From JAJDNH01 sp964552395 (GTDB lineage: Bacteria > Acidobacteriota > Thermoanaerobaculia > Thermoanaerobaculales > Sulfomarinibacteraceae), in the NCBI GenBank assembly GCA_964552395.1, contig CAZKGM010000004.1, positions 1 to 64,000 of the forward strand: DNA of 64,000 bases, in the 5' to 3' direction. The notes under the pieces are model-generated. The model saw only the letters and a list, made by a program, of their open reading frames with translations, searched no databases and had not been told where the DNA came from. The position numbers and the translations under genes were made by a program. Every line of letters starts with the position of its first letter. Positions within the stretch are counted from its first letter, which is position 1. Positions 50,398 through 58,459 of this stretch are shown here, piece after piece.

Positions 50398-52875
50398 GTG
50401 AGACCGGAGCGCTGGCAGCGCCTGAAGGAGCTGTTCGAGCAGGCCCAAGGTCTCGAAGGGGCCGAACGCGAGCGCTTCCTCGACGAGCAGTGCGGGGGCG
50501 ATCCGGAGCTGCGGGCCGAGGCTGCGTCCCTGCTCGCGGCCGGGCAGAGCGCCGGCGGCTTCCTGGAGACCCCGGCGGCGGAGACGCTGATGCGCGATCT
50601 GGAGGTCTCCGGCCCCTCGCCGCTGGGGCGGCGCTTCGGCCCGTACCGGGTGATCTCGGAGATCGGGCGCGGCGGGATGGGGGCCGTGTACCGGGCGGTG
50701 CGCGACGACGACGCCTTCCGCAAGGAGGTCGCCCTCAAGCTCCTGCACACCGACCTCGGCTCGGAGTTCTTCGCGGAGCGGTTCCGGCGCGAGCGCCAGA
50801 TCCTGGCGTCGCTGGAGCACCCCAACATCGCCCGCCTGCTCGACGGCGGCGCCGACGAGGCCGGCCGCCCCTACTGCGTGCTGGAGCTGGTCGAAGGGGT
50901 GCCGATCGATGTCTACTGCCGGGACCACGGCCTGGATCTCGCGGCGCGCCTCGAGCTGGTCCGCACCGCGTGCGGCGCGGTCGCCGCGGCCCACGGCCGG
51001 CTCATCGTGCACTGCGACCTCAAGCCCGCCAACGTGCTGGTCACCGCCGACGGCACGCTCAAGCTCCTCGACTTCGGGATTGCCAAGCTGCTGGCACCGG
51101 ACGAGGGCGCCGCGGGCGCCTCGGTGACGGCCGCCGCCTGGTGGATGACGCCCCAGTACGCGAGCCCGGAGCAGGTGTGCGGCGGGCAGGTGACGACGGC
51201 GACCGACGTCTACGCCCTCGGCGTGATGCTGTACGAGCTGATCACCGGGCGTCGCCCGTACGACCTCGGCTCGCGCAGCCCCGACGAGATCGTGAGAGCG
51301 ATCTGCGTGCGGGAGGTGACGCGCCCGAGCCAGGTGGTGATGCGGCCGCCATCGACCCCGGCGGACGGCGACCCGGCGGCGCCGACGAGTCCGGCCGGGC
51401 AGTCGCATGGGGGAACGGCGACACGGGTCGACCCACCCGACACCAACCTCCGTCGCCTGCGGCGCCGCCTCGAGGGCGACCTCGACACGATCGTGATGCG
51501 CGCATTGGCGAAGGAGCCCGAGCGGCGCTACGCCTCGGTCGTCCACCTGGCGGAGGATCTGCGCCGCTACCTCACCGGCTTTCCGATCCAGGCGCGGCCC
51601 GACCGGCTCGCCTACCGGGCGCGCAAGTTCCTGGGGCGGCACCGGACGGCCGCGGCGGCTATGCTGATCGCCCTTGCCAGCCTGTGCGGAGGCCTGGTCG
51701 CGACCGTGCACCAGGCGCGCGTGGCCCACGCGCAGCGGCTGGTCGCCGAGCGCCGCTTCGACGAGGTGCGCCAGCTCGCTAGGACGTTCATCTTCGAGAT
51801 TCACGACGACGTCGCGGCGCTGCCCGGCTCGACCCCGGTCCGCAAGCGGATCGTGGAGCTGGGCCTCGAGTACCTCGAGCGGCTCGAGAAGGAAGCGGGC
51901 AACGACACCGGCCTGCAGGCCGAGGTCGCCGCGGCCTACGAACGGATCGCGGCGGTGCAGGGCGGGGTCGGGATGCCGAACCTCGGCGACACGGCGGGAG
52001 CGGTTCGCAGTCAGCGGCGGGCGCTGGCGCTGCGCGAGGCCGTGGCCCGCGCCGCGCGCGAAGATCTCGGCGCCCAGCTCGCGTTGGCCACGGCGCACAG
52101 CACGCTCGGCGACCTGCTGGGGGCGGCCGGAGACTCCCGAGGCCGCCGGGCCGAGTATGACGCGGCGCGAGCCATCCGCGAGACTGCGGCCGAGCGGGCC
52201 CCGGGCGACCCGGCGGTACGCCGCGCCCTGGCCTCGAGCATCTGGGACTCGGCACAGCTGCGGGTCGACGACGGCGATCTGCAGGCCGGCCTCGCGGGTT
52301 TCGAGAAGGCCCTCGGGCACTACCGGGTCCTCGGCGAGGCGCCGGAGGCGAGCGACAGGGACCGCCGCAACCTCGGCCTCGCGTACAAGAAGGTGGGGGC
52401 GGTGCGGTCGGTCGTCGGCGACCGGTGGGGCGCGCTCGACAGCCTGGGGGCGGCGCTCGCGATCGACGAGGCGCGGCTAGCGGCCAGGCCGAACAACCCC
52501 GAGACCATGCTCGACGTGTCATTCGACCACGGCGATCTGGGCTACGTGCTGCTGCAGTTGGGCCGCGCGCGCGAGGCCGTGGTGCAGTACGAGCAGGCGC
52601 TCGAGCTGCGCCGCAAAGTGGCGGCCGCCGACCCCCGCGACGTGCGCGCGGAGAACGTCCTGCGCAGCGGGTGCTTGCGGCTGGCGGGAGCGCTGGCGGC
52701 GGTGACGGCCGAGGAGGGTGTGCCCTGCTCGGAGGTCCGGCGCCTGGCGGCACGCGCGCTGACCCTGTGGGGCGATGCCGAGGCCGGCGGCGCCCTCGAC
52801 GCCGATTCCGTGGCTCAACGCAGGAGGGTCAAAGCGGCCGCGTTGCGTTGCTCGGCCGGTTCCGGACCTCGTTAG
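50398..52875 (+). CDS. Transmembrane Ser/Thr protein kinase with TPR region, next to ECF sigma factor
   Basis: Predicted 825-residue protein. Residues 1-60 are the leader typical of these kinases (RPERWQRLKELFEQAQGLEG, FLDEQCGGDPELRAEAASLL). The kinase domain (about 80-345) has GRGGMGAV, VALKLL, H205-C-D207-LKPAN and DFG. The usual HRD arginine is Cys206, so activation-loop control is probably different. A transmembrane helix lies near 420-440, followed by tetratricopeptide-like helices to the end. The GTG start gives the standard family N-terminus. The sigma factor gene begins 8 bases after the stop, so kinase and sigma are one operon. Confidence 0.9.
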   Translation: MRPERWQRLKELFEQAQGLEGAERERFLDEQCGGDPELRAEAASLLAAGQSAGGFLETPAAETLMRDLEVSGPSPLGRRFGPYRVISEIGRGGMGAVYRAVRDDDAFRKEVALKLLHTDLGSEFFAERFRRERQILASLEHPNIARLLDGGADEAGRPYCVLELVEGVPIDVYCRDHGLDLAARLELVRTACGAVAAAHGRLIVHCDLKPANVLVTADGTLKLLDFGIAKLLAPDEGAAGASVTAAAWWMTPQYASPEQVCGGQVTTATDVYALGVMLYELITGRRPYDLGSRSPDEIVRAICVREVTRPSQVVMRPPSTPADGDPAAPTSPAGQSHGGTATRVDPPDTNLRRLRRRLEGDLDTIVMRALAKEPERRYASVVHLAEDLRRYLTGFPIQARPDRLAYRARKFLGRHRTAAAAMLIALASLCGGLVATVHQARVAHAQRLVAERRFDEVRQLARTFIFEIHDDVAALPGSTPVRKRIVELGLEYLERLEKEAGNDTGLQAEVAAAYERIAAVQGGVGMPNLGDTAGAVRSQRRALALREAVARAAREDLGAQLALATAHSTLGDLLGAAGDSRGRRAEYDAARAIRETAAERAPGDPAVRRALASSIWDSAQLRVDDGDLQAGLAGFEKALGHYRVLGEAPEASDRDRRNLGLAYKKVGAVRSVVGDRWGALDSLGAALAIDEARLAARPNNPETMLDVSFDHGDLGYVLLQLGRAREAVVQYEQALELRRKVAAADPRDVRAENVLRSGCLRLAGALAAVTAEEGVPCSEVRRLAARALTLWGDAEAGGALDADSVAQRRRVKAAALRCSAGSGPR

Positions 52876-52883
52876 CCCGCTTG

Positions 52884-53519
52884 ATGGGGGACCCGTTTCT
52901 TGCGTACCCTGAAGGTGGGGAGCACACCGAGTTGCCGGAGAACGTCACGGAGCTGCTGAAGGCGTGGGGCGATGGGGACCGCGAGGCCCTAGACCGCCTG
53001 GTGCCGCTGGTCTACACGGAGCTCAGGCGCCGGGCGGCGGCGCAGCTGGCGCGGGAGCGCGGATCGCACACCCTGCAGCCGACCGCCCTGGTGCACGAGG
53101 CGTTCCTGAGGCTGGTCGACCAGCACAGCGCGCGCTGGGAGAACCGGGCTCAGTTCTTCGGCGTTGCCGCCCAGCTCATGCGCCGCATACTCGTCGATCA
53201 CGCCCGCGCCCGGGCGGCCGCGAAGCGGGGCGGCGGCGCCCTCAGTATCTCGCTTGACGAGGCCGGTGAGGGGCCGGCGAGCCCCGAGGCCGACGTTCTC
53301 CATCTCCACCGGGCACTGGAGCGCCTCGCCGTGCAGGACGAAAGACAGGCACGGGTGGTCGAGCTGCGCTACTTCGGCGGCCTCTCGACCGAGGAGGTGT
53401 CGACGGTTCTCGCGGTGTCGGAGATCACGGTCAAGAGGGACTGGGCGATGGCCAAGGCGTGGCTGTTCCGCGAGCTTTCGGGCGGCCCGCCCGGGGGAGC
53501 TGCCCCGCCTTCACGTTGA
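52884..53519 (+). CDS. ECF sigma factor (Sigma70_ECF group)
   Basis: Predicted 211-residue sigma factor. Region 2: DREALDRLVPLVYTELRRRA, TALVHEAFLRLVDQ, WENRAQFFGVAAQLMRRILV. Region 4: DERQARVVELRYFGGLSTEE and VSTVLAVSEITVKRDWAMAK, the helix-turn-helix for -35 recognition. This subgroup is regularly encoded beside Ser/Thr kinases, which may phosphorylate it instead of an anti-sigma factor (inference). No ribosome site precedes the ATG; a TTG near 52932 is an alternative start. It ends at a bidirectional terminator. Confidence 0.9.
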   Translation: MGDPFLAYPEGGEHTELPENVTELLKAWGDGDREALDRLVPLVYTELRRRAAAQLARERGSHTLQPTALVHEAFLRLVDQHSARWENRAQFFGVAAQLMRRILVDHARARAAAKRGGGALSISLDEAGEGPASPEADVLHLHRALERLAVQDERQARVVELRYFGGLSTEEVSTVLAVSEITVKRDWAMAKAWLFRELSGGPPGGAAPPSR

Positions 53520-53539
53520 TTGTCGGCAAGGCAAAGAAA

Positions 53540-53560
53540 GGGCGGGGATGAACCCCGCCC
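53540..53560. terminator. Bidirectional terminator between sigma factor and repeat protein genes
   Basis: GGGCGGGG and CCCCGCCC pair around ATGAA. On the minus strand the hairpin is followed by TTTCTTT, so it best serves the minus-strand gene ending at 53606; on the plus strand the tail is CTTCC, weaker. Confidence 0.7.
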
Positions 53561-53605
53561 CTTCCAACCAACTACCCTTCCTCACTTCCTTACTTTCTCA
53601 CTTCC

Positions 53606-56401
53606 TCACTGTACCCGTTGCGGCGGGATCGTGATCGGGTCTCCGAACCGGTTGACCCGGAAGGCCCTGACGTAGAGCGGCCCGGTCGACGTGATCTCGA
53701 GCCGCTTGACGTTGCCGTTCTGGCTCGACTTGATGGCCGTGATGATGCTGTTGGTCTGGATCAGCTCGCCGCCCCGGACCACAAGCTGGGTCTGTCCCTC
53801 GAGCTGCCCCGTGGCGCCGTCGTGAAGCTCCACGGTGAGGGTCACGGATGAGGTTCCGGGGTTGAAGGCGGCGATGTTGCTCCGCTCCCGGCCGTTCTGG
53901 TCCTGGAGCTCGCGCAGGCCGAGCAGGTGGTAGCGGACGCCGGCCTGGAGGAGCTCGCCGGGGAGCATGCCCGGGATCAGCTGACCCGCGGTTCCGATGA
54001 CCGTGCCGTGGGTGTCGCGGAAGACGGCGTACTCGCGGCCGCTGGCGCTGATCAGGGTGCCGTTGAGGGTCGTCAGGCGTACGGTGCCGACGCCCTGGAG
54101 GCCGAACAGGTCGCCGACGATGTCCTCGTACCCGACCGTCGAGCCGCCCGGGATGGTGAACGTCGTGGTGGCGTCAACACCCGGCTTCGAGCGCGCGTAG
54201 AAGTCGGCGCGGACCTGGGCCGTCCCGGTGCTGAAGTTGGTGATGCTGGCGGAGCCCGTGAACTCGTTGAGCCCCTGCACCGGGCCCAGCTCGAGCAGGG
54301 TCACCTCGTGCGCGCCGGCGGTGACCGGCAGGATCGTGGTCGGGTCGCTGGTCCCGGCGTAGACGATGTTGCCGTCGAGGATGCTGGCGTACGCGAGCGC
54401 CTTGCCGGCGGTCACCTGCACCGCAATCAGGATGTTGTCGCGCGGGGAGACTTTGAAGGTGGTGAAGATGTTGTTCAGCTGCTGGTTGGCGCCGTTGTTG
54501 AGGTCGTATGACTTGCCCGTCGCCAGCGGCGAGCCGATCCGGTCCATCGGGGTGACTGTGACGTGGGTTCCGTCAGCGAGCCCCATCAGGCCGACGTTGA
54601 CGCGGTAGACCTGGGCGTTGACGGTGCTCGCCAGATAGCCAATCTGGCCGGCCGTCAGCGCGTCCGTCGACCGCAGCGCCGGGAAGAACTGCCCGAACTC
54701 GCTGCCGTCGGACTTGCGTGCGAACACCACGCTCTGGGCCAGCAGCTCGCCACTGGCAACAGGCGCCCCGCTCGTGTCCCTCAGCTCGAGGAGGAGGCTG
54801 CCGACGGCGGCGTTGCCGCCGCTGAAGCCGAACCAGGCCGCCAGCGGGTCGTCGACCTCGAGCTGGCCGCCGGCCGGCAGCGGCACCATCGCGGTGCGCG
54901 GGTTGCCGCCGATGTCGGTGCGCGGGGTGTAAGTGACGGCCACCTGGCGGGCGGCGGTGCCGGCGGAGTAGAGGTTGATGCGGGAGGTGAAGAAGGCGCC
55001 GCTGCCCTGAACCCGCGCGGCCGCGGGAATGGCGGTCGGGTCGCTGACCGGGGTGAAGACGTTGAACAGGCGCCCCTGGATGCTGTAGCCGTTGGTGTCA
55101 CTGCCGGAGGAGCCGTTGCTCTCCCACACCACCAGCATGCGGCCGTTGGGGGCCAGGGCCGCCGCCGGGTAGCTCTGCTCGCCCGAGGTGTAGGTGTTGG
55201 CCTGGACGTCGCTCGCGTCGATGACGGCGCCGGATCCCTTGAATGCCCTGAGCTGGATGCTGTAGTCGGAGTTGTCGTTGCCGGCCGAGCCGTAGCTCTG
55301 CCAGGCGAGTGCACAGGTGCCGTTCGGGGCGATGGTCACCGAGACGTAGCGTTGATCGTCGTTGGTGTAGGTGTTGATCTGGACGTCGTTGCCGTCGGTG
55401 AAGGCGCCGGTCGGATCGAGCCTCCTGGCCTGGATCGAGATGCGGGAGGTGTCGTTGCCGAAGGTGGCGCCGAAGCTCTCCCAGCCGACGATGGCACTGC
55501 CGTCGGAGGCCATCGCGACCGAGGGGGTGGTCTGCGACCCGCTCGGGTAGGTGTTGGCCGTCTCCTGCGGGCCGTTCGCGGTCACGCCCTCCGTGACATG
55601 GTCGTCCGCCGTGAAGTAGCGGATGGCGATGTCGTTGCTGGTCGCGGGGTCCCTCCAGGCGGTGAGGTAGGTCAGCTTGCCGTCGGTGGCGATGGCCGGC
55701 TCATCCTGGTCGCCAGAGGTGACGTTGTTGACCAGGAACTGGCTGAAGAAGCTGCCGTTTGCGGCGCTGAAGTGGCGACCCTGGATGCTGACGCCGGGGT
55801 CACCACCGGCGCCTCCTGGGCTGCGCCAGACGACGAGAAAGTCGCCGTTGTCCGCCATTGCCACCGCGGGCGCGACCTGGTCGCCGGACGTGTACGCGCT
55901 GTTGACGAGCAGCTCCGGCCCGACCTTGGCGCCTGCGGCGTTGAAGCGCTGGGCCATGATGTCGAAGCCGGTCGTGGCGGAGTGGTTGCTCTCCCAGACG
56001 ACGACGAAGTCGCCGGTCGAGGTCATCGCCACCGCGGGCGCCTCCTGCCGGTTGGCGGTGGAGGTGTTGACCTGGAACTCGGTCCCGACCGGGGTGCCGT
56101 CCGCGGTGATAAAGCGGGCCTGGACCGACAGCCCGTCGGAGTCGTTTCCAGCGGAGGCGGAGCTCTGCCAGACGACGACGAAGTTGCCGGCCGCGTCGTG
56201 CGCCACCGCCGGCTTCTCCTGAGAGCTGTAGGTCAGGGTGTTGACCTGGAACTGGCCGGTCCTCGGGGTGGTGGCGAGGGCGGCCGCCGAGGTCCCGAGC
56301 AACAGAACGGCAGAGGCGAGGGTGGAGCCCACGACTCGCACCGAGCGGCGCGCACGGGGCGATGTTGAGATTGGCGACGACCAACTGTCTTGACGGGACA
56401 T
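53606..56401 (-). CDS. Large secreted repeat protein (beta-propeller-like VVVWES repeats)
   Basis: Predicted 931-residue exported protein. Signal peptide to about residue 44 (LLLGTSAAALATT). Residues 45-410 hold about seven repeats of some 55 residues with the pattern Q-x-x-P-A-V-A-x-x-x-x-G-x-F-V-V-V-W-x-S, each ending in VQARFF-like strands and VNTYT: very likely beta-propeller blades. Residues 430-931 are beta-rich, with strands like those of adhesin or surface-layer ends (GSASITNFSTGTAQVRADFY). It ends with RFGDPITIPPQRVQ. AGGAGG precedes the ATG. Probably a surface or secreted structural protein; no enzyme motif. Confidence 0.82.
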   Translation of the reverse strand: MSRQDSWSSPISTSPRARRSVRVVGSTLASAVLLLGTSAAALATTPRTGQFQVNTLTYSSQEKPAVAHDAAGNFVVVWQSSASAGNDSDGLSVQARFITADGTPVGTEFQVNTSTANRQEAPAVAMTSTGDFVVVWESNHSATTGFDIMAQRFNAAGAKVGPELLVNSAYTSGDQVAPAVAMADNGDFLVVWRSPGGAGGDPGVSIQGRHFSAANGSFFSQFLVNNVTSGDQDEPAIATDGKLTYLTAWRDPATSNDIAIRYFTADDHVTEGVTANGPQETANTYPSGSQTTPSVAMASDGSAIVGWESFGATFGNDTSRISIQARRLDPTGAFTDGNDVQINTYTNDDQRYVSVTIAPNGTCALAWQSYGSAGNDNSDYSIQLRAFKGSGAVIDASDVQANTYTSGEQSYPAAALAPNGRMLVVWESNGSSGSDTNGYSIQGRLFNVFTPVSDPTAIPAAARVQGSGAFFTSRINLYSAGTAARQVAVTYTPRTDIGGNPRTAMVPLPAGGQLEVDDPLAAWFGFSGGNAAVGSLLLELRDTSGAPVASGELLAQSVVFARKSDGSEFGQFFPALRSTDALTAGQIGYLASTVNAQVYRVNVGLMGLADGTHVTVTPMDRIGSPLATGKSYDLNNGANQQLNNIFTTFKVSPRDNILIAVQVTAGKALAYASILDGNIVYAGTSDPTTILPVTAGAHEVTLLELGPVQGLNEFTGSASITNFSTGTAQVRADFYARSKPGVDATTTFTIPGGSTVGYEDIVGDLFGLQGVGTVRLTTLNGTLISASGREYAVFRDTHGTVIGTAGQLIPGMLPGELLQAGVRYHLLGLRELQDQNGRERSNIAAFNPGTSSVTLTVELHDGATGQLEGQTQLVVRGGELIQTNSIITAIKSSQNGNVKRLEITSTGPLYVRAFRVNRFGDPITIPPQRVQ

Positions 56402-56736
56402 TGCGTTCCTCCTGTACGGTTGCCGATCCGTGGTTGCGCCCGCGGCGCTGCCGTAGTGCACGCCCCGTCGGCCGCGAGACCCGCTCGTTCGCCGTGGCAG
56501 CCCGAGTGAGTCCTACCAAGGAACGCGGGATTTCGAGCGACTGGGTATCATCAGCGGTGTCAGCACCCCGGATTGCCGGCGCCCCGGGGCACGCCGCCCT
56601 ACCAGTCTGCGGCTGAGGCCGCGGTTCGGCAGTTACGGCGCTGCCCAGCGTCGATTGGAGCATGGGGGTTCTTGACTGGGGATCGGACCTGGGGTAGGTT
56701 CTGATAGAAGGTCTCAGAAAGCCCGGGAGGTGCGTT
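56402..56736. other. Divergent intergenic region, no gene seen
   Basis: Contains only short frames without ribosome sites. TGATAG at about 56703-56708 and TTGACT-like bases at 56674-56679 may be part of the promoter for the DUF1579 gene. GGGAGG at 56726 is its ribosome site. Confidence 0.45.
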
Positions 56737-57351
56737 ATGCGTGGAATCGGACGCGTGATGGTGATGCTTGTGGCCCTACTGGGGAGCTCCGCGGTGCTGG
56801 CGCAGGAGACGGACGGCAAGGCGGCGCCGCCGAAGATGAGCGCCGAGCAGCAGGCGATGATGGATGCGTGGGTGAAGGCGGGGGCCCCCGGGGCGCCGCA
56901 CCAGTGGTTGGCGAAGATGGAGGGGACCTGGGTGCTGGAGGTGAAGTCGTGGATGGACCCGGCGGCGCCGCCCATGGTGTCGACGGGGGACGCGACGATG
57001 CGGATGACGATGGACGGCCGCTACCTGGAGGAGAAGGTCGAGGGCTCCATGATGGGCGCTCCCTTCCACGGCCTCGGCTACACCGGGTACGACAACATCA
57101 TCAGGCGCTACGTGTCGGTGTGGATGGACAGCATGAGCACCGGGATCATGCGCTCAGAGGGCACCTACGACGAGGCCACCCACACGATGACAATGACTGG
57201 CACGTACGTGGACCCGGTGAGCGGGAAGACTAAGACGATGAAGGGCGTGACCCGCTACGAGGGTGATAACCGCGCTGTCTTCAGCTACTACGACACCGCC
57301 CCAGACGGCAGCGAGTACAAGAGCATGGAGATCACCTACACCCGGAAGTGA
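56737..57351 (+). CDS. DUF1579 family exported protein
   Basis: Predicted 204-residue exported protein. Signal peptide to about residue 22 (LLGSSAVLAQ). The DUF1579 domain fills the rest: HQWLAKMEGTWVLEVKSWMD, MTMDGRYLEEKVEGSMMGAP, FHGLGYTGYDNIIRRYVSVW, then MRSEGTYDEATHTMTMTGTY and YKSMEITYTRK. It is a lipocalin-like beta barrel of unknown ligand. GGGAGG lies 6 bases before the ATG. Transcribed alone. Confidence 0.9.
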   Translation: MRGIGRVMVMLVALLGSSAVLAQETDGKAAPPKMSAEQQAMMDAWVKAGAPGAPHQWLAKMEGTWVLEVKSWMDPAAPPMVSTGDATMRMTMDGRYLEEKVEGSMMGAPFHGLGYTGYDNIIRRYVSVWMDSMSTGIMRSEGTYDEATHTMTMTGTYVDPVSGKTKTMKGVTRYEGDNRAVFSYYDTAPDGSEYKSMEITYTRK

Positions 57352-57361
57352 CCCGATCGGT

Positions 57362-57672
57362 TCACTTGTGTTGCGACTGACTGCGGCAAGATGTTCCGAT
57401 CGCTCGGTCTTCTAGCGCCTGCCGGTCGGTCTCGGAATGGTACTTCACAGCCTCGCGGGCGGTGACGCCGGAGGCGCGGTCGATGCGGGGGCGAAGCCAC
57501 GCCACCACCAGCTCCGGGCGCTTCTTGCCGGTCTCCCGGAGGACGTAGCCGATGGCCTTGCGGAGCCGGTGAATTCGAGGTTGCTCTTGAGGTACCGTAT
57601 GGCGCCGGCGGCGCGTTCGGCGTCGGCCAGCTCCCTGAGACCGCGCTCGATCGCCCCGGCCAGCTCCTTCAC
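57362..57672 (-). pseudogene. Internally deleted DNA alkylation repair (AlkD-like) gene
   Basis: A GGGAGG site precedes a GTG start at 57672, and the frame reads VKELAGAIERGLRELADAER then AAGAIRYLKSNLEFTG, the N-terminal helices of AlkD-like DNA glycosylases. In the next frame follows LRKAIGYVLRETGKKRPELV, then LRPRIDRASGVTAREAVKYH, the C-terminal helices. Roughly 120-140 middle residues, including the catalytic aspartate region, are missing, and the join shifts the frame. The protein cannot be functional. Confidence 0.75.
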
Positions 57673-57768
57673 GATCCCACCTCCCGAAGTCGCGGTGTGG
57701 GTCTGTGACGGGGGATGGTGCCACGTCCTTACGGTGCGCGGGACGGTGGATGGGATAGGATCGGGCCC

Positions 57769-58386
57769 GTGAGCCCTTCCCGACACGAGGTGGTGGGAGT
57801 GCTGCTGGCCCTCGCCACCGGCGCCGGCAACCTGGTCGCGGAGACCGTGCTTCACCGCAAGGCCGGCTTCATGATCGTCGCGATCGTCCTGTGGCTGGCC
57901 TGGGCGGCGGTGCGGCTGCTGCGGGAGCCGGGCGTGTTGCGCGTCTGGGGCTTTCGCCGCGACAACTGGCGGGGCTCGGCCGTGCGTGTGGCGCTGTTCG
58001 TGGTCCCGGCCGCGATCCCGATGCTCGCGGTCGGTCGGCTGCTCGGCCATTGGCCGATCTCAGCTCACTTCTGGCTCGTGCTGAGCGTTTACCCGGTGTG
58101 GGCCCTGGCGCAGCAGTTCGTGCTTTGCGCTGTGCTTGCTCGCGGCCTCGCGCACTGGCTGCCGTCGCGGGCGGTGCCGGCGGCAGCCGGGTTTCTGTTC
58201 GCCGTCGCCCATCTCCCCGATCTGCCCCTGGTCCTGCTCGCTTTCGTGGCCGGGCTGGCATTCGTGATGCTGTACCAACGCCGGCCGAACCTCTGGGTCC
58301 AGGCCCTCGGGCACGCGGTGCTGGGCACCGTTGCGTACTACGCGGTGCTCGGCCGCGACCCCCTGGCCGCTCTTCTCAACGCCTGA
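57769..58386 (+). CDS. CPBP-like membrane protein with altered catalytic motif
   Basis: Predicted 205-residue inner-membrane protein with about 7 helices. The layout is that of CPBP intramembrane proteases: motif 1 would be in WALAQQFVLCAVLARGL, motif 2 in FLFAVAHLPDLPL, and motif 3 in ALGHAVLGTVAYY. The two glutamates of the usual EExxxR are replaced by glutamines (QQ), while both later histidines remain, so classical protease activity is doubtful. GTG start. It is followed by a 28-bp repeat copy and a GT39-like gene. Confidence 0.7.
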   Translation: MSPSRHEVVGVLLALATGAGNLVAETVLHRKAGFMIVAIVLWLAWAAVRLLREPGVLRVWGFRRDNWRGSAVRVALFVVPAAIPMLAVGRLLGHWPISAHFWLVLSVYPVWALAQQFVLCAVLARGLAHWLPSRAVPAAAGFLFAVAHLPDLPLVLLAFVAGLAFVMLYQRRPNLWVQALGHAVLGTVAYYAVLGRDPLAALLNA

Positions 58387-58421
58387 GCTCTTCTGGCTTT
58401 GTCCGCTCTTCGCCGGCCGCA

Positions 58422-58449
58422 GTAGATTGCGAGTGAATGATCCGGGCTA
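58422..58449 (-). repeat. 28-bp repeat, copy 2
   Basis: Inverse copy of the repeat at 9507-9534 and 62737-62764 (TAGCCCGGATCATTCACTCG on the minus strand). It ends 10 bases before the GTG of the glycosyltransferase gene, so it may contribute to that gene's leader or promoter. Confidence 0.65.
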
Positions 58450-58459
58450 GTATGGCAAC

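Noticed and set aside
49897..52320. Long minus-strand open frame (807 codons) opposite the kinase gene
   Set aside because: It is antisense to a clear kinase gene. Its composition is Arg/Pro/His/Gly-rich without domains, as expected from the complement of high-GC codons.
54563..56368. Long plus-strand open frame (601 codons) opposite the large repeat protein
   Set aside because: Valine/glycine/arginine-rich shadow of the repeat protein's reverse strand; no ribosome site or domain.
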